From Flavobacterium sp. CYK-55 (GTDB taxonomy: Bacteria > Bacteroidota > Bacteroidia > Flavobacteriales > Flavobacteriaceae): 64,000 nucleotides of DNA. The stretch covers positions 124,001-188,000 of the forward strand of contig NZ_JAHCDK010000004.1 of assembly GCF_018413465.1 (NCBI RefSeq), in the 5' to 3' direction. Each line of letters starts with the position of its first letter. Within the stretch, counting starts at the first letter, position 1. Positions 45,510-54,564 of the stretch are shown piece by piece. The notes under the pieces were generated by a model. It searched no databases. It saw only the letters and a list, made by a program, of their open reading frames with translations, and was not told where the DNA came from. The translations under genes were made by a program, and so were the position numbers.

Positions 45510-46796
45510 ATGAAAAAAATATTCCTTTTACTGTTCTGGCTATCATTTGCGCTCACCACCAAAGCTCAAACTTTATACTTTCCGCCCACCGACAACAACC
45601 AAGCTTGGCAGACTACAGATCCGGCCACTTTGGGCTGGTGCCCAGCGCGCATTGACAACTTATACAATTATCTCGAGCAGCAAAACACCAAAGGATTCAT
45701 GATTTTGAAAGACGGAAAAATCGTGCTCGAACGCTACTTCGGAACCTTTACCCAAGACAGCTTGTGGTATTGGGCCTCGGCCGGCAAAACCATCACCTCG
45801 TTTTTAGTAGGCAAAGCCCAAGAAGAAAACCTCCTCAACCTTACAGACAAAACCTCTGACTATCTCGGCACAGGCTGGACATCTTGCACTCTGGCCCAAG
45901 AAAACAACATCACCATACGCCACCAACTCACCATGACCACGGGGCTTGATGATGGCGTAACCGACAACCACTGCACCACTCCGGCCTGCTTGAACTATCT
46001 GGCCAATGCAGGCACGCGCTGGGCCTACCACAATGCTCCGTATACCTTGCTCGAAAGCGTGCTTGAAAACGCCACCGGAGTCAACATCAACCTATACACC
46101 CAACAAAAACTCAAAACGCCCACGGGCATGACCGGCCTTTGGACCACAGTTGACTATGACAATGTTTACTTTAGCCGGGTGCGCAGTATGGCACGCTTTG
46201 GGCTACTCATACAAGGCGGCGGCGCTTGGAACGGCACCCAACTCATCAACCCCACCTACTACAACCAAATGATCAACACCTCGCAAAACCTCAACTTATC
46301 GTATGGTTATTTGTGGTGGCTCAACGGAAAATCGAGCTTTATGGTGCCCACTTCGCAAATCGTATTCCCGGGTTCGTATGCCCCCGATGCCCCCGCTGAT
46401 ATGTATGCCGCCATTGGCAAAAACGGACAAATCTTGAGCATTGCCCCAAGCCAAGGATTGGTGGTGGTGCGTATGGGTAACGCCTCAAATGACCTCGAAG
46501 TCCCGTTTTTGTTGTGCAATGAAATCTGGCAGCGCATCAACTTACTCGATTGTAATTTGGCCTTGCAAAACCCTGAACAAGCCCAGCCTTCACTTTATCC
46601 GAATCCGGCGCAAAACGAGCTCAACATCACACACTTGGCGGCTGATGCCCACATTGAAATCTATTCAGCCCTTGGGCAAAAAATCCTGACTACGACCGCT
46701 TCAACTATAGATGTTTCGGGCTTAGCGCGCGGTTTATACTGCGTCAAAATTCACCAAAACGGCCAGACTACCCGCCTCAAATGGATTAAAGAATAA
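45510..46796 (+). CDS. secreted beta-lactamase-family serine hydrolase with T9SS sorting domain
   Basis: 428 residues from the ATG at 45510 (signal peptide MKKIFLLLFWLSFALTTKAQ). The frame continues upstream to 45360 but reads across the divergent gene start. The penicillin-binding fold carries the SxxK motif S90-A-G-K93 (WASAGKTITSF) and the YxN motif Y173-H-N175, as in class C beta-lactamases and DD-peptidase-like esterases. The last 75 residues (SLYPNPAQNELNI to LKWIKE) are a T9SS sorting domain. A surface esterase, amidase or peptidase is likely; true beta-lactamase activity is not implied. Confidence 0.85.
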   Translation: MKKIFLLLFWLSFALTTKAQTLYFPPTDNNQAWQTTDPATLGWCPARIDNLYNYLEQQNTKGFMILKDGKIVLERYFGTFTQDSLWYWASAGKTITSFLVGKAQEENLLNLTDKTSDYLGTGWTSCTLAQENNITIRHQLTMTTGLDDGVTDNHCTTPACLNYLANAGTRWAYHNAPYTLLESVLENATGVNINLYTQQKLKTPTGMTGLWTTVDYDNVYFSRVRSMARFGLLIQGGGAWNGTQLINPTYYNQMINTSQNLNLSYGYLWWLNGKSSFMVPTSQIVFPGSYAPDAPADMYAAIGKNGQILSIAPSQGLVVVRMGNASNDLEVPFLLCNEIWQRINLLDCNLALQNPEQAQPSLYPNPAQNELNITHLAADAHIEIYSALGQKILTTTASTIDVSGLARGLYCVKIHQNGQTTRLKWIKE

Positions 46797-46925
46797 TTTT
46801 GAGCAGAAGCTATTCCTGCTGTCTGCTGTAGTTTGGGCGCTGAACCCCAGCACCCAAAGCTGCCGCGTCCATCAGGGCTAAAGCAATTCTACCCACCGGT
46901 GGCTATAGCACATCAAAATTTAGTG

Positions 46926-46933
46926 TACTTTTG
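46926..46933 (+). promoter_or_regulatory. candidate -7 box for the YgjV-like gene
   Basis: TACTTTTG fits TAnnTTTG and ends 26 bp before the ATG at 46960. No TTG was found 17-23 bp upstream. Confidence 0.35.
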
Positions 46934-46959
46934 CCCGCTGAAATTCAAAAAACCGTTTT

Positions 46960-47580
46960 ATGACCGAAACTCTTTTGGCTTGGATAGGCTACCTAGCCTC
47001 GGGCGTGATTGTGCTCTCCATGATGATGAGCTCGATTATTAAATTCAGATGGATCAACCTTATCGGGGCTTTACTGTTTTCAGTCTATGGTTTTCTCATT
47101 GGCGCCCTACCGGTAGGCGTGCTCAACGGCATCATCGTTTTGGTAGACGCCTATTATCTGTGGCAGATTTACCGCAAAACCGAAGTATTTGAAATCCTTG
47201 AAATCAAAGCCAAAAGTGACTACCTCAAACGCTTTCTGGCCTTTCACAACCAGCGCATCCAAGGCTATAGCCCGGGCTTTGACTACAACCCCGACAAAAA
47301 CACCCTGTGCTTTTTTATTCTGCGCAACATGGCCGTAGCCGGACTCTTTATTGCGCAGCGCGAACAAGACACCATCCTCAAAGTACAACTTGACCTGGTC
47401 TTGCCCGAATACAAAGACTTCAAAAACGGGCAATATGTATATGTGCAACTGCGCGAACAATTCATTGCCGCGGGCTATAAAACCGTGATCGCCGAAGGCA
47501 ACAACAAAAACTACTTTACCTATTTAAAAAAGTTGGGGTTTGTTGAAGAAGCTGCGGGGGTGTTTAGGAAGGAGCTGTGA
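46960..47580 (+). CDS. YgjV-like membrane protein fused to a GNAT-like domain
   Basis: 206 residues. Residues 1-75 contain three membrane helices in the YgjV pattern (MTETLLAWIGYLASGVIVLS, WINLIGALLFSVYG, VGVLNGIIVLVDAYYL). The cytoplasmic remainder (about 85-206) resembles an acyltransferase-like domain ending YFTYLKKLGFVEEAAGVF, similar to the last strand of GNAT folds, but a full acyl-CoA motif is not clear. Function unknown. The repeat region begins directly at the base after its stop codon. Confidence 0.65.
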   Translation: MTETLLAWIGYLASGVIVLSMMMSSIIKFRWINLIGALLFSVYGFLIGALPVGVLNGIIVLVDAYYLWQIYRKTEVFEILEIKAKSDYLKRFLAFHNQRIQGYSPGFDYNPDKNTLCFFILRNMAVAGLFIAQREQDTILKVQLDLVLPEYKDFKNGQYVYVQLREQFIAAGYKTVIAEGNNKNYFTYLKKLGFVEEAAGVFRKEL

Positions 47581-47632
47581 TGATTAACGATTGTTGATTT
47601 TTGATTTTTGATTTTTGATTTTTGAAACATTG

Positions 47633-47697
47633 GTGTAAACGAGAACCCGCTATAGGTTTAAAAAGTATAAAAGGTTTAGAAGTTGAGTTGAAGCCCC
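47633..47697 (+). repeat. single 66-bp repeat unit
   Basis: About 65 bp, starting GTGTAAAC and containing AGGTTTAAAAAGTATAAAAG and GTTTAGAAGTTGAGTTGAA. It is like the units in the array at 47796. Confidence 0.75.
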
Positions 47698-47795
47698 ATT
47701 CGTAATTCGTAATTCATAATTCGTAATTCTTACAGCGCAGCGGTCTGTAATGATTAACGAATGAAGATTAACGAACTTTGATTTTTGAAACATTG

Positions 47796-48059
47796 GTATA
47801 ACCGGGACCCTACTACAGGTTTAAAAAGAGTAAAAGGTTTAGAAGTTGAGTTGAAACAGCCGTGTAACCCACAACCCAATACTGGTTTAAAAAATGTAAA
47901 AGGTTTAGAAGTTTAGTTGAAACAGCCGGGTAACCCACAACCCGCTACTGGTTTAAAAAGTGTAACAGGTTTAGAAGTTGAGTTGAAACAGCCGTGTATC
48001 ACACAACCCAATACAGGTTTAAAAAGTGTAAAAGGTTTAGAAGTTGAGTTTGAAGCCCC
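47796..48059 (+). repeat. tandem array of four 66-bp units
   Basis: Units start at 47796, 47862, 47928 and 47994, exactly 66 bp apart. All contain GGTTTAAAAA, GGTTTAGAAGTT and, in three of four, TTGAAACAGCC. No unique spacers lie between them, so this is not a CRISPR array. Read in one frame the units encode a 22-residue period, broken by one stop, without a start codon. Confidence 0.9.
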
Positions 48060-48379
48060 ATTCGTAATTCATAATTCATAATTCGTAATTCTTACAGCGA
48101 AGCGGTCTGTAGCGCAGCGTGTCTATAGGCGCAGCCGTGTCTCATCCTCCCGACGCAGGAGGTAGCTCACTCCCCCATCTCAGGCACTCAGCCGCTCAGC
48201 GCCTCAGGCACTTTTTTTTGCCTCTGTAAGAAATTTTACTACATTTACAACACTCACCACTTTATTTACTGTATTAAAACTGCCGCTTGAGAGGAGACTT
48301 TTGAGGGGGAGGGGGTATTTGTATAATTTAATTATTTAAAGTTAGTATTAACTCTAGAACAAACATCTGACATATCAAA

Positions 48380-49582
48380 ATGCCACAATTAATTAATAAA
48401 TATAGAATCTTTATTGCCTCTCCATCTGATCTGGCTGAAGAGCGCGCTGCAATGAATGATGTTATATCAGAATTAAATATAACATACGGAAATCCAAATA
48501 ATTTATATCTAGAACTTTTAAATTGGGAAAATAATTCAGCACCTGGTATTAGTGAAACTAGTATTCAACATATCATTAATAATGATATTCCTGTGTATGA
48601 TATTTTTATCGGCTTTCTGTGGATGAAATTCGGCACTCCAACCAATGGTTTTGGTTCCGGAACGGAAGAAGAATTCAATATTGCCTACGAAAAGTTTAAA
48701 GCTGACAACAATTCTATTCAAATATTATTTTATTTTAAAAATGCTGTACCAAAATCACTTGAAGATATTGATGTAATACAACTGTCAAAAGTTAGAGATT
48801 TCAAAACCAAACTTGGCGAAAAAAATACTTACTACTGGGAATTCACGGAGCGAGAAGAATTAGAAAAATTTTTAAGACTACACATCCCAAAACGAATTGA
48901 CCAATTAAGGGAACTCTCGACGAAAATTTCAAAAACTACACATCAAATTGAATCAAACTTGGAGAGCACCTCGCAAAAATCGCAAATTGTTGAAATAGAA
49001 GTTTTAGAAACGGAAGAGTTAGGAATAATTGATTTAGATGAACTCATTGGTGAATCTTTTCAAAATAGCAGATATTCATTAGAACGTATTTCAGAAGCAA
49101 TTGCTTGGATTGGTGGTGAAATGAGAAAGAAAACCAAAGAAATAGATAGAGTTGTCGCTAACAATCATAATCAACCTATAAGTGTAAAGGTTCAAAGAAA
49201 TATCTACAATAGAACGTCTGTTGCAATGAATGATTTCGCTAACAGGATGGAAGTTGAAATCCCAATATACATAGAGAGTTTTGAAAATGGAATAGACTAT
49301 CTTTCTAAATTAGTAAATATTTACAAAACTGATTTTGATAACCGTTATGAAAATCAACTTGATGAATTAGATACGTCTTTAGACAGCATGCTTACCGAAA
49401 TTGAAGGGGCATTAGAAATAACTAGAGGATTTACTGCAACAATTGAGAATATGCCAAAAGTTTCAAAAGATTTAAACACAGCAAGAAGAAATGTGGCTTT
49501 AAAAATGTCAGACTTCATTAGAAAAATGGAAGTTAGCATTTCAATAGCTGGTGAAGTTCATAAAAGCATTAAAAATAGATAA
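48380..49582 (+). CDS. DUF4062 (TIR-like) domain protein with helical C-terminal region
   Basis: 400 residues. Residues 1-165 form a DUF4062 domain: YRIFIASPSDLAEERAAMND at the start, YDIFIGFLWMKFGTPT (about 74-89) and FYFKNAVP. This domain belongs to the TIR/STIR-like alpha-beta fold found in bacterial conflict and NLR-like proteins. Residues 175-400 are mostly long charged helices (for example LDELDTSLDSMLTEIEGALE), probably oligomerising, with no STAND NTPase or membrane helix. It is AT-rich compared with its neighbours. The helicase gene follows 167 bp later on the same strand. It may be a defence sensor or effector; catalytic residues cannot be assigned by eye. Confidence 0.75.
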   Translation: MPQLINKYRIFIASPSDLAEERAAMNDVISELNITYGNPNNLYLELLNWENNSAPGISETSIQHIINNDIPVYDIFIGFLWMKFGTPTNGFGSGTEEEFNIAYEKFKADNNSIQILFYFKNAVPKSLEDIDVIQLSKVRDFKTKLGEKNTYYWEFTEREELEKFLRLHIPKRIDQLRELSTKISKTTHQIESNLESTSQKSQIVEIEVLETEELGIIDLDELIGESFQNSRYSLERISEAIAWIGGEMRKKTKEIDRVVANNHNQPISVKVQRNIYNRTSVAMNDFANRMEVEIPIYIESFENGIDYLSKLVNIYKTDFDNRYENQLDELDTSLDSMLTEIEGALEITRGFTATIENMPKVSKDLNTARRNVALKMSDFIRKMEVSISIAGEVHKSIKNR

Positions 49583-49717
49583 TACCTACTACTAACAATG
49601 GACAAGAATCCACTATGCTCTAATTGGTCTAAAGTACAACCAAATATACTAAGATCAAGAGTAAGTATTAAATCACTATCTCAACATCCTTGACAATAAA
49701 ATCGTGAAAAATAAAAG

Positions 49718-49725
49718 TATATTTG
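49718..49725 (+). promoter_or_regulatory. candidate -7 box for the helicase gene
   Basis: TATATTTG fits TAnnTTTG. A TTG at 49690-49692 is 25 bp upstream, slightly longer than usual. Transcription from near 49731 would give a 19-nt leader to the TTG start at 49750. Confidence 0.4.
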
Positions 49726-49749
49726 ATAATCAGACATTTTGAAAATTGA

Positions 49750-52700
49750 TTGAACAATATTGCATTCATTGATACAGAAGTTGAGCCTAAGAGCGGGAAA
49801 GTTCTTGACATAGGAAGTGTCAAGGATAATGGTGCTTCATTTCATAAATCCTCGATGGCTGAATTTATAGAATTCCTAAATGGTACTCAATTTATTTGTG
49901 GACATAATATTTTCAATCATGACATAAAATACATTGGAAGTGCACTTAATGACGCAGGAATAAATTCTGCTAACATCATTGACACCTTATTTCTATCGCC
50001 TCTACTTTTCCCGACAAAGCCATATCATTCGCTACTCAAAGATGACAAAATTCAATCAGAAGACGCAAATAATCCTCTGAACGATTCGATCAAAGCAAAA
50101 GATTTGTTGCATGACGAAATTGTCACTTTTAAACAGACAGACGAAACGCTAAAACAAATTTTTTATTTGCTATTAAATGATAAGAAAGAGTTTTATTCTT
50201 TTTTTCGTTACATCTCATACAACAGCTCAAGTTCAGATATTGAACAACTCATCCGGGCAAAATACAAAAACGAAATATGTGAACAAGTTGACTTAAGAAA
50301 AATCATTTCAGAAAAGCCAATTGAGCTCGCCTACTGTTTGTCGCTTATCAATTCTTTTATTCAACATAAAAAAATACATTCTATAACACCTCCTTGGGTT
50401 TTAAAAAATTATCCTGAAGTTGAAAGGATAATGTTTCAAATCAGAAACAAACCTTGTATAAGCGGCTGCGAATATTGCGACAGTGTTTTAGACCCGCGCA
50501 AAGGACTAAAAAGATTTTTCGGTTTTGACTCTTACAGAAGTTATGGCGGAGAACCATTACAAGAAAAAGCGGTAAAAGCTGCTATTAACAACAAGTCTAT
50601 TCTTGCCGTTTTCCCTACTGGCGGAGGAAAATCAATCACATTTCAAGTTCCTGCATTAATCAGTGGAGAAACTTCAAAAGGTTTGACTATTGTGATTTCG
50701 CCATTACAATCACTGATGAAAGACCAAGTTGACAATCTTGAAAAAAATGGAATTACAGAGGCTGTAACAATTAATGGCTTGCTCGACCCAATTGAAAGAG
50801 CGAACTCTTTTCAGAGAATTGAAGAAGGTTCTGCTTCAATTCTATATATATCACCTGAATCTCTTCGTTCCAAAACAATTGAACGTTTGGTTTTGGGAAG
50901 AAAGATTGCACGCTTTGTTATTGACGAAGCTCATTGCTTATCGTCATGGGGACAAGACTTCAGAGTTGATTATTTATATATCGGAGATTTTATCAAATCG
51001 ATTCAAGAAAAGAAAAATCTTGAAGACGGAATTCCTGTTTCGTGTTTTACTGCTACTGCAAAGCAAAAAGTAATTGAAGATATTCGAGATTATTTCAGAG
51101 AAAAGCTTTCGCTTAATCTTGAATTATTCACTTCAAAAGCATCACGAACAAATCTTCAATACAAAGTTTTTGAAAAGGGAAATGAAGAAGAGAAATATCA
51201 ACAAGTCCGAGATTTGATTGAAGAAAAAAATTGTCCAACCATCATTTATGTTTCAAGAACCCGAAAAGCCTATACCCTTGCTGAGCGTTTGACAGAAGAT
51301 GGTTTTACAGCAAGACCTTATCACGGTAGAATGGACGTGAGAGAAAAGTCGGCCAACCAAAATGCTTTTATATCAGGTGAAGTACCAATTATGGTTGCAA
51401 CATCTGCTTTTGGGATGGGGGTTGACAAAAAAGATGTTGGAATGGTCATTCATTATGAAATTTCCGATTCTCTTGAAAACTATATTCAGGAAGCGGGACG
51501 AGCGGGACGAGACGAAAAAATTGTTGCTGATTGCTTCGTTTTATTTAATGAAGAAGATTTAGGAAAACACTTCATCTTGCTCAACCAAACAAAACTATCC
51601 ATTAAAGAAATTCAGCAAGTTTGGAAAGCAATCAAGGAGATCACACGATTCCGATTAACAGTTTCAAATTCTGCTCTTGAAATTGCCAGAAAAGCAGGTT
51701 GGGATGATAATGTTGTTGAAATTGAAACACGTGTAACGACAGCCATCGCAGCATTAGAAGATGCTGGATATTTAAAACGTGGGCAAAATATGCCGCGAAT
51801 TTTTGCAAACAGTATTCTTTCAAAAAATGCGCAGGAAGCGATTGATAAAATTAATATCTCAGAGAGATTTATAGGAAATCAAAAAGAAAAGGGAGTCCGA
51901 ATCATCAAAAAACTTTTTTCAAGTAAAAGCAGAAAACAATCAAATGATGAAGCTGCCGAATCAAGAATTGATTACATCAGTGACCATTTGGGAATTGTAA
52001 AAGAAGAAGTTATAAATATTGTGAATCTTTTACGTGAAGAAAACATATTGGCTGATGCTAAAGACTTGACAGTATACATCAAGAAAGGTGAAAACAAAAA
52101 CCGTTCATTAAATATTCTTGAAACATTCTGCAAAATTGAAAACTTTCTGCTCCCGCTTTTTGAACAACAAGAAAAGATATTTCATATCAAAGAACTAAAT
52201 GAAAAAGCAGAAGAAAAAGGGCTTGAAGACATTAGTACCCAAAAGATTAAAACCATCATCAACTTTTGGGCAATTAAAAATTGGATAAAAAGACTAGGCC
52301 TAGAATCCAAAAACCATATTGCTGTTGTTTCGTTACATCCAAAAGAATTGTTGAAAGACAAATTAGAGAAACGACACGCACTTGCTAAATTTATTGTTGA
52401 GTTTCTTTATGAAAAAATAAATACAAACACATCGGAAGACGATTCAGAAAAAGAAGAAGTTTTAGTTGAATTTTCAGTTCATGAATTAAAAACTGCTTAC
52501 GATAATAGCTCTACCCTATTCAAGGTAAATATTAATCTTGATGATATTGAAGATACACTATTTTATTTGTCAAGAATTGAGGCTATAAAAATTGAAGGTG
52601 GCTTTTTAGTTGTGTATAATCGCTTAACTATTGAACGAACAGAGCAAAACAACAAAAAACAATACACAAAAGACGATTATCAAAAACTACATCAGTTCTA

Positions 52701-54561
52701 TGAAAACAAAATTCAGCAAATTCATATCGTTGGCGAATATGCTAAGAAAATGATTACCGACTACAGAAATGCTTTGCAATTTGTAGAGGATTATTTTCAA
52801 CTCAACTACTCATCGTTTTTGAACAAATATTTTAAAGGCAGTAGACAAAATGAAATCAAGCGAAATATAACACCTGCCAAGTTTAAACAACTTTTTGGAG
52901 AACTTTCGCCAACACAATTAAAAATAATAACCGACAACGAAACGAAACACATTGTTGTTGCTGCGGGTCCAGGAAGTGGTAAAACAAGAGTATTGGTGCA
53001 TAAACTTGCCTCATTACTTTTAATGGAAGATGTAAAGCACGAGCAGCTACTTATGATTACATTTTCAAGAGCAGCAGCAACTGAATTTAAAAAACGTTTA
53101 CTTCACCTTATTGGAAATGCCGCAAACTTCATTGAAATAAAAACATTCCATTCGTATTGCTTTGATTTATTAGGCAAAGTCGGCAGCTTGGAAAAATCTG
53201 GTGAAATCCTCAAAAAAACAATTCAAAAAATCAAGTGCAATGAGGTTGAAGCAAGCCGAATAACAAAAACAGTTTTGGTAATTGACGAAGCACAAGACAT
53301 GGATAAAGACGAATTTGATTTGATTGCTGCTTTAATGGAACAAAACGAAGAAATGCGAGTAATTGCTGTTGGCGATGACGACCAAAACATTTATGAATTT
53401 AGAGGCGCAAGTTCAAAATATCTTGAACAATTCATCTTTAACAACAATGCTGTCAAACACGAATTAGTTGAAAATTACAGAAGCAAAAGCAATCTGGTAG
53501 ATTTTACAAATCAATTTGTAAAACAAATTCCATATAGGCTAAAGCAAACACCAATCATTGCAAAGCAAAATGAAAAAGGGCAAATTAAAATTGTTCATTA
53601 TCAAAGTAAAAACCTTATCAATCCAGTTGTTCAAGACATTCTAACAACGGGACTATCGGGAACAACTTGTGTCTTGACAAAGACAAATGAAGAAGCATTA
53701 CAAATTACTGGTTTGCTTTTGAAAAATAATTTACACGCTAGACTGATTCAGTCAAATGAAGGATTCAGTTTATATAATTTGAATGAAGTTCGTTATTTTT
53801 TAAGCTATTTGAATTTAACTGATGATGTTTACATAATCAACGATGATGTTTGGTTGAATGCTAAAAGAAATATTATAAATAAATTTCAGACTAGCAGTAA
53901 ATTAGATCTTTTGCAAAACATCATCAAAGACTTTGAAGCATCGAATCCAAAAAGAAAATACAAATCCGATTTAGAAGCTTTTATTCGTGAATCGAAACTT
54001 GAAGATTTTTATAACCAAAATGGTGAGACCATTTTTGTATCAACAATTCATAAAGCAAAAGGAAAAGAATTTGACAATGTTTTTCTAATACTTGATAACT
54101 CCAATGTTGTGACAGACAAAGAAAAACGGCTTTTATATGTTGCAATGACCAGATCTAAAACAAACTTGACCATACATCTAAACTCTAATTTTTTGGACAA
54201 TTTAAAAACTGACAACTTAATTAGAATTGAAAATGAAGAAACATATTCAGAGCCAAATCAATTAGCCATGCATTTATCTTTAAAAGATGTTTGGCTTGAT
54301 TATTTCATCAGCAGACAGTTTTTGATTGCTCATTTAAAAAGTGGTGATCGCTTAAAGGTAAACAATGATGAATGTTTGGACGAGAATGGAAAATCTGTTT
54401 TGAAGTTTTCAAGACAGTTCATTAGCCAGATTGAAAGTAAGAAGAAAAAAAACTATGAACTGAAAAGCGCTAAAGTAAATTTCATTGTCTATTGGACAAA
54501 AGAAGATGCTGAACAGGAAATTAAAATTATTTTACCAGAACTCCATTTTGAAAAAGTATAA
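49750..54561 (+). CDS. DEDDh exonuclease - RecQ helicase - UvrD-like helicase fusion
   Basis: 1603 residues. The probable start is TTG at 49750: a stop precedes it directly and the first ATG would remove the exonuclease motif. Residues 4-120 are a DEDDh exonuclease (D8-x-E10, D58 in CGHNIFNHD, H93 with D98 or D112). A CISGCEYCDS cluster (about 236-245) may bind zinc. A RecQ-type SF2 helicase spans about 265-640: Walker A TGGGKS with K294, D392-E-A-H395, and QEAGRAGRDEK near 579. A helical linker, then a UvrD/Rep SF1 helicase from about 1050: GPGSGKT (K1078), D1179-E-A-Q, GDDDQNIYEFRG, STIHKAKGKEF and YVAMTRSK. It would unwind and degrade DNA. Such fusions recur in Bacteroidetes accessory regions. 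Confidence 0.85.
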   Translation: MNNIAFIDTEVEPKSGKVLDIGSVKDNGASFHKSSMAEFIEFLNGTQFICGHNIFNHDIKYIGSALNDAGINSANIIDTLFLSPLLFPTKPYHSLLKDDKIQSEDANNPLNDSIKAKDLLHDEIVTFKQTDETLKQIFYLLLNDKKEFYSFFRYISYNSSSSDIEQLIRAKYKNEICEQVDLRKIISEKPIELAYCLSLINSFIQHKKIHSITPPWVLKNYPEVERIMFQIRNKPCISGCEYCDSVLDPRKGLKRFFGFDSYRSYGGEPLQEKAVKAAINNKSILAVFPTGGGKSITFQVPALISGETSKGLTIVISPLQSLMKDQVDNLEKNGITEAVTINGLLDPIERANSFQRIEEGSASILYISPESLRSKTIERLVLGRKIARFVIDEAHCLSSWGQDFRVDYLYIGDFIKSIQEKKNLEDGIPVSCFTATAKQKVIEDIRDYFREKLSLNLELFTSKASRTNLQYKVFEKGNEEEKYQQVRDLIEEKNCPTIIYVSRTRKAYTLAERLTEDGFTARPYHGRMDVREKSANQNAFISGEVPIMVATSAFGMGVDKKDVGMVIHYEISDSLENYIQEAGRAGRDEKIVADCFVLFNEEDLGKHFILLNQTKLSIKEIQQVWKAIKEITRFRLTVSNSALEIARKAGWDDNVVEIETRVTTAIAALEDAGYLKRGQNMPRIFANSILSKNAQEAIDKINISERFIGNQKEKGVRIIKKLFSSKSRKQSNDEAAESRIDYISDHLGIVKEEVINIVNLLREENILADAKDLTVYIKKGENKNRSLNILETFCKIENFLLPLFEQQEKIFHIKELNEKAEEKGLEDISTQKIKTIINFWAIKNWIKRLGLESKNHIAVVSLHPKELLKDKLEKRHALAKFIVEFLYEKINTNTSEDDSEKEEVLVEFSVHELKTAYDNSSTLFKVNINLDDIEDTLFYLSRIEAIKIEGGFLVVYNRLTIERTEQNNKKQYTKDDYQKLHQFYENKIQQIHIVGEYAKKMITDYRNALQFVEDYFQLNYSSFLNKYFKGSRQNEIKRNITPAKFKQLFGELSPTQLKIITDNETKHIVVAAGPGSGKTRVLVHKLASLLLMEDVKHEQLLMITFSRAAATEFKKRLLHLIGNAANFIEIKTFHSYCFDLLGKVGSLEKSGEILKKTIQKIKCNEVEASRITKTVLVIDEAQDMDKDEFDLIAALMEQNEEMRVIAVGDDDQNIYEFRGASSKYLEQFIFNNNAVKHELVENYRSKSNLVDFTNQFVKQIPYRLKQTPIIAKQNEKGQIKIVHYQSKNLINPVVQDILTTGLSGTTCVLTKTNEEALQITGLLLKNNLHARLIQSNEGFSLYNLNEVRYFLSYLNLTDDVYIINDDVWLNAKRNIINKFQTSSKLDLLQNIIKDFEASNPKRKYKSDLEAFIRESKLEDFYNQNGETIFVSTIHKAKGKEFDNVFLILDNSNVVTDKEKRLLYVAMTRSKTNLTIHLNSNFLDNLKTDNLIRIENEETYSEPNQLAMHLSLKDVWLDYFISRQFLIAHLKSGDRLKVNNDECLDENGKSVLKFSRQFISQIESKKKKNYELKSAKVNFIVYWTKEDAEQEIKIILPELHFEKV

Positions 54562-54564
54562 ACC

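Larger units (their letters stand above)
47581..48379. other. 799-bp non-coding region with modular repeats (left flank of the accessory island)
   Basis: From 47581 on: GATTAACGATTG with TTTTTGAAACATTGG words, one 66-bp unit (47633-47697), ATTCGTAATTC words (47698-47729), a TTACAGCGCAGCGGTCTGTA block (47730-47749), again GATTAACGAA and TTTGAAACATTGG (47751-47795), four 66-bp units (47796-48059), ATTCGTAATTC words (48059-48091) and the E block (48091-48144). After that come a GACGCAGGAGG stem and AT-rich DNA. No ORF is supported. Confidence 0.75.

Noticed and set aside
45510..46796. Serine hydrolase as an antibiotic-resistance beta-lactamase
   Set aside because: SxxK and YxN are shared by many esterases and peptidases, and the T9SS tail points to a surface enzyme.
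47796..48059. Tandem repeats as a CRISPR array
   Set aside because: Units of 66 bp follow head to tail with no unique spacers, and no cas gene is present in the window.
48380..49582. DUF4062 gene as an NLR/STAND-type defence protein
   Set aside because: No P-loop or NACHT-type ATPase motif follows the DUF4062 domain; the rest is helical only.
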